From Promethearchaeota archaeon (GTDB lineage: Archaea; Asgardarchaeota; Lokiarchaeia; Sigyniarchaeales; SOKP01), in assembly GCA_016930515.1 (NCBI GenBank), contig JAFGGO010000122.1:1-37314 (forward strand): a DNA stretch of 37,314 nt, in the 5' to 3' direction. The position numbers were made by a program, and so were the translations under genes. The notes beneath the pieces were generated by a model. That model was not told the origin of the DNA and searched no databases. It worked only from the letters and a program-made list of their open reading frames with translations. This document shows, in pieces, positions 17,269-24,727 of this stretch; the stretch's first letter is position 1; each line of letters starts with the position of its first letter.

Positions 17269-20200
17269 TTAATCCAAGGGAATTGTAAACGAGAATTTAG
17301 CTCCCTTGTTTCTTCCCTCAGATTCAGCCCAAATTCTACCACCATGTAATTCAACTATCTTTTTCGAAAGGTAAAGTCCCAACCCCGTGCCTTCTATTCC
17401 TAAGTCCATCCCTTGGCCGTAACGTTCTATCTTACCAAATTGGGTGAATAACCTTGGCATTTCCTCTGGAGTTATCCCAACACCATTATCTTCTATAGAA
17501 ATAATTATTTCGTAGTCTTTTTGTTGGGAGGTTATTATTATTGTACCTTTAGGAGGCGTATTTTTTATGGCATTAGTAAGAAGGTTTAAAATTACATCGT
17601 GAATCCTTTCTTTTTCGATGTTACATTCTAAATTATGGTCAAGATTTTCTTGTATTATTTGGTTTCTACTTCCTGCCAAGTAAGAAATCTCTTCGATTGT
17701 ATATTTTATTAAAAACGAAATATCTTCTTTTGATTTTTTGAGGTGAACCTGTCCTGATTCGAGTTTTGAACTTTCAAGCAAGTCAAACACGAGATTTTCT
17801 AAACGAGTGCATCCCTTTTTAATCTCGCTTACTATCGATAAAACTGGAGGAACTAGTTTTTCCTTATGAAGCGTGAGTAAGAGGTCAGTAAATCCTTTAA
17901 TTGCGATGAGGGGTGTTTTTAATTCGTGAGATGTTCTTCTAATTAACTCCGTCTTTAGGTTATTAATCTCCTTTAAACTTTCTTCTAATTTTTTATGTTC
18001 TGACACATCTCTAGAAAGTAACAAAATCTTTGTTTCTCCGTTCTTATCAATGTAAGAATTTACTTTTACTTCAAGCCACACGAAATTGCCGTTCTTGTGC
18101 TTGAATCTTAGGTCTATTGTCAGAACTTGATCTTGCTCCAAAATTTTTACGATCCTGCTACCTTTCTTTCTATCTTCAGGGTGGATTAATTTCGGATCGT
18201 TTAAATTTTTTGGAAAATCTTCCTTTGAATAACCCAATATCTTCTGATGCGCGCGTTCGTTAAAGTATTCAAATTTAAAATTTTTATTGACGATTAAGAT
18301 GAGATCGTTAGCGTTCTCTGCAATAAGCTTGTATTTCTCTTCCGATTCCTTAACTAAAAGCTCCGATTTCTTAACTTCGGTGATATCCATCATTGAAATG
18401 AAATAACCAATTCCGGCCTCGTATTGCATTGGTTTTGAAAATAACTCCCAATAGATGATATCGCCGTTTTTCTTCAAACTTCTGAAAAAGTAATGATTGG
18501 TATAATTGTCTGCATTTTGTATTCTTTCTTCCAACTTGCCCAAGACGGATTCTTTATCGTCTGGATGGACTGTTTTTTCGGTAAATATTCTTGGGTTCCA
18601 TTTTCTTATTTCCTCTATGTCATATCCCATGATATCGGCTAGTCGCCGATTCACATAAGCGAACTTACCCTTCTTGATAATAATCGTGCCCGTCATCGAC
18701 TCTTCGGCAATTGCACGGAATTTCTCTTCCGATTCTCTTAATTTCTGTTCGGCAATCTTTTTATCCGTTATATATTGAATAATTGCTTGAATTACATCTT
18801 TGTCGCCAATCTTAACGATGTTGCATTGATATAATACCCATTCTATCTGATCTTTTCCCTTATGAAACTGAATTTCACGGGGTCCGACGGGTTTTCCCTC
18901 TAATAACAATTGAAAATCTTCTTGAACGCCTTCGTGGAATTCTTCTGGTAGCGAGGTAAATTCAAAAATACTATTACCAATTAATTCATCTCTAGATTCA
19001 TTACTAAAATATTCCATGGCGGGATTAAAATCAATGATCGCTCCATCCATATCCACTAATATTATTGCGTTTGGAGACGATTCGAATAGATTCCTGTATC
19101 GTACTTCTGATTCTTTTAATTTATCCTCTGCTACCTTTCTATCGTCTATGTTTTCAATAATTACTTGAATGATCTGTTCTATTCCAATTGTTACGATGTT
19201 AACTCGATAAATAACCCATTTGAGTTGTTCCTCTTTATTATAAAGCTTAATTTCTCTAGGTTCAACGGGCTCTCCTTTTAGTACCTTCTTGAAATCCTCC
19301 CCAACGACCTTTTGATACTCTTTGGGGAGTGCTGGATAATTCAAGAAGGGTTTTCCGATGAAATCTTCCTTTGAGAATCCCGATACTTGTTCGGCAGCAG
19401 GATTGCAATCGATTAAAATTCCATTCATGCTTATTAAAAGTATCGAATGCGAAAAGCTTTCAAACAAGCTTCGATATCTTTCCTCTGAAAGCTTGAGTTT
19501 TTCTGCTGAAAGTATTCTTTCGATCGCAGTACCTATCTCGCGTCCAATAGAAATGAAAACATCCTTGTCAAATGTTGTAAATTCGTTTTTTTTTTTTGAA
19601 GTGATATTAAGAGCTCCTAATATGTTATTACTCGAAGTTAAAGGAATGATGGCATTAGATAAAATTCCCCATTTTTCATTGACTTTAGAGTTAATAATCT
19701 CGTGGTTTTCACTAAAATATGCCTTGTTCCTTAAGAAGACCTGAGCATATGGCTCCTCATTTATGTTTCTAATTTTCGTATATTCAATAAAATCGTATGG
19801 TAAATTTTTATGATATGATAATTCTGCAATTTTATTTGATTCATTAACAATGTATATGCCACCACCGTCGAAATCCATTGTTTTCAAACAAATATTGAGC
19901 ACTAAATCTAAATAAATCTTGAGGGTTTTGGCTTTATTGCCTGCTATGATAATCTGGTTTAATATGGTTAATTTTGTAGATTCTTCTTTGATTTGGTTTT
20001 CAACTTTTTCCTGTACCGATTTATCGTAGACTAAAGTTGCGATGATCTCTTGACCTTCCGAGAGAATTTTTACGAGGTTTATTTCTACGGGAAAAATAGT
20101 TCCGTTTTTTTTCTTGTGAAGGCCTGTAATAATAACCCCATTTCCTATGGGCAGCACCTTCCAATATTCTTTTTTATTGATTGTAGGAATTTCTTTAACT

Positions 20201-21123
20201 TCTATATCATTTATGTTCATTTGGAGGAGTTCTTTTTTCGAATATCCGGTAAATTGCATTGCCAATTCATTAATACTTAAGATGTTTCCCTCTAAATCGT
20301 GTGTAAAAAACGCAAAAGATCCTTTTTCAACAATTGCGGAAAGTTGATCCTTTAACTCTTGAATGATTTCAGATGATTCTTTCAATAAGGTGAGATCTTT
20401 GAAGATGGCAAAGCTTCCGTTGAAATTACCTTCTGAGTCTATTATGGGAGATGCCGAAACTAAGACGGGAATCTTTGAACCATCCTTCTTTTGGAGTATT
20501 ATCTCATATCTGTTACTTTTTCCCTCCTTGCGATGTTTAATCTGATTTTCTGTTATTGATTTTGCATCTTTGTAGATAACATCGTATATTGGCCTTCCAA
20601 GAAGCTCGGTTTTATTGTATTCTAATAGCTTGTAAATCTGAGGATTTGCGTAAATCATTAACCCTTCCTTATCGGTCATTCCTAATCCTTCGTCTATTGT
20701 TTCAACAAGTAAGTTAAACTCGCGTCTATATCTTATATTTTCTTTGTGCTCTGTAAGGTCTTCTAATATTGTCTGAAAGAAGGTTTTATCCTCAATTACT
20801 ACTAACGAAGCAAGACACCTTAGCCAAAGTGATTTCTCGTTATTTATGAAGTATTGGAACTCAATTGGTTCTCCAATTTGACCTTTCTTTATACTTGCAA
20901 GAACTTTTTTGAATTCCTCTTTTATATGGTTAATTTGGCTTAATTTGAAAACATCATCAATTGATATACCAATGAATTGATTCTTGTTTCCATTAGAAAA
21001 TAATAAGTTTTCACATTTGGGATTGCAATTAATAAAATTATTTTTTAGATCAAATAATGCTAAGGCAAGTGAAGAGTTGTTAAACGAGGTCCAATAAACA
21101 TTTTCTTTCCTAGGCGTCTTCAA
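17269..21123 (-). CDS. Large soluble sensor histidine kinase: seven PAS domains, one GAF
   Basis: The 1284 residues read, in order, as PAS (about 12-125), PAS (132-250), PAS (262-378), GAF (386-540), PAS (550-670), PAS (676-795), PAS (800-920), PAS (928-1045), HisKA and HATPase. The phospho-acceptor is His1066 in SHELKTPL. Nucleotide-binding boxes NLLTNAIKN, EDNGVGI and GTGLGLYLSKK are intact. There is no membrane helix, so the signal is probably cytosolic, such as redox, a ligand or a flavin or heme cofactor. The fourth and fifth PAS units are near copies, a recent tandem duplication. The start is a TTG at 21123 preceded by GGGGGAA. No response regulator gene lies in the window. Confidence 0.93.
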   Translation of the reverse strand: MKTPRKENVYWTSFNNSSLALALFDLKNNFINCNPKCENLLFSNGNKNQFIGISIDDVFKLSQINHIKEEFKKVLASIKKGQIGEPIEFQYFINNEKSLWLRCLASLVVIEDKTFFQTILEDLTEHKENIRYRREFNLLVETIDEGLGMTDKEGLMIYANPQIYKLLEYNKTELLGRPIYDVIYKDAKSITENQIKHRKEGKSNRYEIILQKKDGSKIPVLVSASPIIDSEGNFNGSFAIFKDLTLLKESSEIIQELKDQLSAIVEKGSFAFFTHDLEGNILSINELAMQFTGYSKKELLQMNINDIEVKEIPTINKKEYWKVLPIGNGVIITGLHKKKNGTIFPVEINLVKILSEGQEIIATLVYDKSVQEKVENQIKEESTKLTILNQIIIAGNKAKTLKIYLDLVLNICLKTMDFDGGGIYIVNESNKIAELSYHKNLPYDFIEYTKIRNINEEPYAQVFLRNKAYFSENHEIINSKVNEKWGILSNAIIPLTSSNNILGALNITSKKKNEFTTFDKDVFISIGREIGTAIERILSAEKLKLSEERYRSLFESFSHSILLISMNGILIDCNPAAEQVSGFSKEDFIGKPFLNYPALPKEYQKVVGEDFKKVLKGEPVEPREIKLYNKEEQLKWVIYRVNIVTIGIEQIIQVIIENIDDRKVAEDKLKESEVRYRNLFESSPNAIILVDMDGAIIDFNPAMEYFSNESRDELIGNSIFEFTSLPEEFHEGVQEDFQLLLEGKPVGPREIQFHKGKDQIEWVLYQCNIVKIGDKDVIQAIIQYITDKKIAEQKLRESEEKFRAIAEESMTGTIIIKKGKFAYVNRRLADIMGYDIEEIRKWNPRIFTEKTVHPDDKESVLGKLEERIQNADNYTNHYFFRSLKKNGDIIYWELFSKPMQYEAGIGYFISMMDITEVKKSELLVKESEEKYKLIAENANDLILIVNKNFKFEYFNERAHQKILGYSKEDFPKNLNDPKLIHPEDRKKGSRIVKILEQDQVLTIDLRFKHKNGNFVWLEVKVNSYIDKNGETKILLLSRDVSEHKKLEESLKEINNLKTELIRRTSHELKTPLIAIKGFTDLLLTLHKEKLVPPVLSIVSEIKKGCTRLENLVFDLLESSKLESGQVHLKKSKEDISFLIKYTIEEISYLAGSRNQIIQENLDHNLECNIEKERIHDVILNLLTNAIKNTPPKGTIIITSQQKDYEIIISIEDNGVGITPEEMPRLFTQFGKIERYGQGMDLGIEGTGLGLYLSKKIVELHGGRIWAESEGRNKGAKFSFTIPLD

Positions 21124-21525
21124 GATAAATTTCCCCCGATTTACTTGAAAGTATATAAATACTGTCTTAAATATACTATTTTGATTTTATCTATTTAAAT
21201 CTTCAATCGTTCTTTTTTCAAATTTCGGCAATCTTTAGAAAAATATTGAAATTCAGCACTATTTCTTTATATTTTCTTATAATTTAATTAAAATTACAAT
21301 TTAGATAAAGCCTCCTCTTTTAAGGTAAAAATTACTTTATTGCTTAACGATTAAATAACTTACGATCTAAGGCGTTATATAAATTTTAAAAATAGAATTT
21401 GTCATGTATTATGAAATTTTAAAAGATTTATATTTGTAAATGATACATTCTGTATAAAATTATCACCATTTATTTTCAATGATACCTTGAACTATATTAA
21501 ATTGAGAAATACACTCTATTCGTGA
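21124..21525. other. Divergent intergenic region between histidine kinase and longin-like genes
   Basis: The 402 bases are AT-rich. The kinase promoter is at the left end (minus-strand ATTTATATAC at 21151-21160, with GGGGGAA at 21131-21137). On the plus strand ACTATATTAAATT near 21491-21503 is about 27 bases before the TTG at 21526 and is the likely promoter of that gene. A second TATA-like sequence, GTTATATAAATTT at 21374-21386, would start a transcript about 125 bases upstream. I see no gene in it. Confidence 0.45.
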
Positions 21526-22713
21526 TTGATATTGATTGGTACATTATTAATTGGATATAACGATAAAACCGGACCATTTATTGATATTCAAATCCCAAGC
21601 CTTCTTTTAGAAGTTGAGGATATTGACGTTTCGTATTTAAAGGAGTTATATCAAGAACAGAGAAATCTAATGGAAGGCCCTACATATATGATTAAACAAA
21701 TCAAGCCTGAATTGTTCGCGTGTTATTTTTATACTGGATATTCGGTGCTTCATTATGTGGGAAGACCTGGATACTGTGTTTTTGTATTCTATTCTGAGAA
21801 AAACGATGTTAACGAAAATCTCGAAGGCATGATCAGGAGGTTAGCACACGAACTACTACCTCAGAAAGAGACGCCTACTTTCTCTTCGCTCTTGCACGAT
21901 TATTACGAACTTATTAAAAAAGGGGAATTAGGGCAATACTGGGGAGAGATCGGAGAAAAACAGCCTCCCCGAGAAGAAACTATATTAATAACCGAACCCG
22001 AGAGCACGATTACGCCCGTTCTTAATGAAAATATGCAAATCCTTAAGGATGAACTTGAAGCAGAAAAAGCAAAGGTTGCTGAACTAAATCTTCAATTAGA
22101 AGATCTTAAAAAACAATACGAAAATCTAGAAATTAAACTCAAAGAAAAGACAGAACAATTGGGAGAAAAAGAAAAAAAAAGCGAGGAATTAATTGCGGAA
22201 ATAAAAATCTTAAAAGAAGTTGATAAAAATTCTGAACATCAATCTGAGACTATAAAAAATCAAGAACGAGAGATAGAGGATTTAAACTTAAAAATAAACG
22301 AATTAGGGCAGCAATTAAACGAGGTTGTGGAATTAAGAAAAATCGCTCAAAACTCCAAGCAACAAGAAGAAATAATTGAAAAAAAATCAAAAGAATTCTT
22401 AGATTTACAATCCCAATTTACCAATCTATCAGCAAAATTTGAAGAACTAACAAGTCAAAACGCGAACTTAGTAAAAAATTCTGAAATAATCCAAGAAGAA
22501 ATTGGATCTTTAAAAAATGATAACAACAATTTCTTAACAATCATTACGGATCTCAAGCTAGAGTTAAAAAAAAAGAAAGAAGAAATCGTATTTGAAAAGC
22601 GAGAAAAGGAGAAAATTGACGATGAAATCATAGATTTAAAAAAGGAAATTAAAGTTCTCCGGCGCGAGAGAGATCACTATAAGCAAATTGTGAAGGAAAA
22701 AAACTTATTGTGA
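21526..22713 (+). CDS. Longin-like domain protein with long coiled coil
   Basis: This protein of 395 residues is not assigned to a named family. Residues 1-135 have the strand and helix layout of a longin-like domain (ILIGTLLIGYNDKTGPFIDI, later YCVFVFYSEKND) with a C-terminal helical part. After a Pro-rich linker near residue 150, residues about 165-395 are continuous coiled coil. There are no membrane helices. The likely role is a scaffold or tether in the cytosol or at a membrane surface, the longin-like head binding a GTPase or partner. The start is a TTG directly after an in-frame TGA, with a TATA box at leaderless distance. The roadblock gene follows 170 bases downstream on the same strand. 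Confidence 0.65.
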   Translation: MILIGTLLIGYNDKTGPFIDIQIPSLLLEVEDIDVSYLKELYQEQRNLMEGPTYMIKQIKPELFACYFYTGYSVLHYVGRPGYCVFVFYSEKNDVNENLEGMIRRLAHELLPQKETPTFSSLLHDYYELIKKGELGQYWGEIGEKQPPREETILITEPESTITPVLNENMQILKDELEAEKAKVAELNLQLEDLKKQYENLEIKLKEKTEQLGEKEKKSEELIAEIKILKEVDKNSEHQSETIKNQEREIEDLNLKINELGQQLNEVVELRKIAQNSKQQEEIIEKKSKEFLDLQSQFTNLSAKFEELTSQNANLVKNSEIIQEEIGSLKNDNNNFLTIITDLKLELKKKKEEIVFEKREKEKIDDEIIDLKKEIKVLRRERDHYKQIVKEKNLL

Positions 22714-22825
22714 ATACTTCCTTTATAATTATATTTTTTCTATACTGATACTAAATATCACTCAAAATTTTAGAGGTTTCCTTAAACACTTGTCGCAAAA
22801 TGTTTTCACATAGATTTTTATACAT

Positions 22826-22842
22826 TATCTATATATATTAAT
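22826..22842 (+). promoter_or_regulatory. TATA box of the roadblock gene
   Basis: The run ATCTATATATATTAATA is centred about 50 bases before the GTG at 22884, giving a leader of roughly 20-25 bases. Confidence 0.45.
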
Positions 22843-22883
22843 ATAATTACTTCAAAAATTTTCTTTAACAAAAAATAAAATAG

Positions 22884-23348
22884 GTGTCTAACATAAGTAT
22901 CGATACTAAAAGTTTCGATAATATCCTTTCCAAGATAATAAAGAGCGAAAGCGGAATAAAAAAGGTCATCTTGGTTGATAGAACGGGCTTAACGATCGCA
23001 AGCGTGAGCAAATTCTCCTATTTTCCCGCAGATGTGGACGGTATTGGTGCGATCGCTAGCGCCGTGTTTTGTGCTTCTGAAGAACAAGGAAAAAATCTCG
23101 AACTTGGCGATCTCGATATCGTCACCTCTGAATTTTCGGGGGGAAAGATTTTTGCCGCTAGTTGCGGACCAAAAGGTGTCCTTTGTTTGATTTCCGACCC
23201 AGATATCAATATAGGATTGATCAGGCTCATTTTAAAACGCTCGGGAGACGAACTTAGAGAAATACTTGACGAATTCTTGTCTGAGGTTCCAGAAACCTTG
23301 GATAGTGGTCTAGATCTATCGGATCTTGACGAACTTACGCCGGATTAG
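22884..23348 (+). CDS. Roadblock/LC7 domain protein
   Basis: This protein of 154 residues carries one roadblock/LC7 domain over about residues 8-125: an N-terminal helix (FDNILSKIIKSESGIKKV), the strand ILVDRTGLTIASVS, a central helix beginning DVDGIGAIASAVFCASEEQG, and strands GKIFAASCGPKGVLCLISD. Such domains dimerise and bind or regulate small GTPases of the MglA/Rag/Arf type. A short acidic tail (LSDLDELTPD) follows. The start is a GTG with the AGG of TAGG immediately before it. The base composition is richer in G and C than the flanks, as in strongly expressed genes here. No GTPase gene lies in the window. Confidence 0.85.
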   Translation: MSNISIDTKSFDNILSKIIKSESGIKKVILVDRTGLTIASVSKFSYFPADVDGIGAIASAVFCASEEQGKNLELGDLDIVTSEFSGGKIFAASCGPKGVLCLISDPDINIGLIRLILKRSGDELREILDEFLSEVPETLDSGLDLSDLDELTPD

Positions 23349-23385
23349 ACGAAACTTCATTTTTTTCATTCCCTTTTTTGAAAAC
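23349..23385 (+). terminator. T-tract terminator after the roadblock gene
   Basis: Runs of seven T (CATTTTTTTCA) and six T (CCTTTTTTGA) lie within 35 bases of the stop codon, a typical archaeal termination signal. The gap up to 23556 otherwise holds only the next promoter. Confidence 0.45.
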
Positions 23386-23524
23386 TATTGTTCTCACAAA
23401 GATTTCAAATCCATTAAACGATAAAATTTAGTCGTATACTTTTCCTTTCAAACTTTAGGGTTTAATTATGTAATTGTATTATCCTACCTATAAAGAATTG
23501 TTGAAATGTGTACTGAACCGAAAT

Positions 23525-23534
23525 CTTTTATACC
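23525..23534 (+). promoter_or_regulatory. TATA box of the RCK membrane protein gene
   Basis: CTTTTATACC is centred about 27 bases before the ATG at 23557, fitting a leaderless transcript from that start. Confidence 0.5.
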
Positions 23535-23556
23535 TACATGTTCTATATTATGAATT

Positions 23557-24705
23557 ATGAGCATAATAAGCTTCTTTATAGATATAGAATTAAAACTAAA
23601 ACAATACAAAGCCTTGTTTTTATTTTTGTTTTTGGTTTGGCTAGGAGGTTTTACTTATTACGCGTTTCATTATCCCGTGTGCGATGTTTGGGCGATCCTC
23701 TTGTATTCCTTAGCAATACGAACTCCCCCCTATCAAAGCGATTTTTCGAGTTTTTACACTTTAGCGTGGCCTATTTTGCTTGAAGTTATTGTTTTTGGAT
23801 TTATTGCAGGGGAATTATTAGAAAAATACAATCCCGTAATTACAAGCAAGATAATTGCGAAACATAAGCGAAATCACACTTTAATCATAGGATATAGCCA
23901 TCTAGCCGAGAGAGTCATCGAATATTGCGTTAAAAATAAAAAGTCCTTTGCATTAATCGAAGATCGCCAGGAAAGTGTTGAAGACTTAATTAATGGAGGA
24001 CACCCGGTCGTGATTGGAGACCCCACACAAGTCGTTAATCTCGAATTAGCGAGCGTGAGTAAAGCTAACGAAGTGTTCATACTTTTGAGTGATGTACGCG
24101 TTGCGGTCATCTGCGCTGAAAAAATAAGAAAATACAATCCCGAATGTCCATTATACGTGCGAGTACACGAAGAACACGTGCAAGAATATCTCAAGCAACC
24201 TCATATTAGAGCCTTTCCTTTTTCCACGTCGCAATGGTCAATGAACGATGTTGAAGAATGGATTGAAGGTAAAAAGGGTAATGTTATCGTGATAGGGCGA
24301 GACATGTTGACTCACCGGATTGCTTATAGAATATCGCAACAAGAAGGAAGGGAGATTTACCTTTTTGACGATGTGAATGATGGGATAGAATTCGAAGTAA
24401 ATCAAAGATTGCATCTTATCAACGAATGTGCCTGTTACTTATCCGATATTGAACCACATGTGGATTTAAGAAAGGTGTCCCAAGTATTCATTTCTTGGAA
24501 AAAAGGTACACAGTTTGACGAGGCGCTTTATTTAACCTCTGTTTTCCGCAGGTTTTACCCCGAAATCGAGATTTTCGTCCGTATATTCGACGACGAACTC
24601 GTTGAAATAGTAAAAAAATACGGTGCTAAAACTTTTTCTTCTTCGTATCGAGCGTTTAAATTACTCCAAAGAGTCGTAAATAAAGATTCATCAATAGCAC
24701 TATAA
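23557..24705 (+). CDS. Two-helix membrane protein with two RCK/TrkA-N domains; degenerate pore
   Basis: This protein of 382 residues has two hydrophobic helices (about 17-39 and 68-90) around a pore-helix-like segment, then two regulator-of-K-conductance (TrkA-N-like) domains at about 105-225 and 238-365. Rossmann strands are seen in HTLIIGYSHLAERVIEY and NVIVIGRDMLTHRIAYRI. The layout is that of MthK-type ligand-gated potassium channels. The selectivity filter is not conserved: where TVGYGD is expected the sequence has IRTPPYQSD. The glycine motif of the first Rossmann unit is also degenerate (GYSHLA). It may therefore be a non-selective channel, a sensor or a channel partner. It converges on the DUF11-like gene with a 22-base gap. 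Confidence 0.75.
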   Translation: MSIISFFIDIELKLKQYKALFLFLFLVWLGGFTYYAFHYPVCDVWAILLYSLAIRTPPYQSDFSSFYTLAWPILLEVIVFGFIAGELLEKYNPVITSKIIAKHKRNHTLIIGYSHLAERVIEYCVKNKKSFALIEDRQESVEDLINGGHPVVIGDPTQVVNLELASVSKANEVFILLSDVRVAVICAEKIRKYNPECPLYVRVHEEHVQEYLKQPHIRAFPFSTSQWSMNDVEEWIEGKKGNVIVIGRDMLTHRIAYRISQQEGREIYLFDDVNDGIEFEVNQRLHLINECACYLSDIEPHVDLRKVSQVFISWKKGTQFDEALYLTSVFRRFYPEIEIFVRIFDDELVEIVKKYGAKTFSSSYRAFKLLQRVVNKDSSIAL

Positions 24706-24727
24706 AAATAAAATAAAAATAAAAAAC

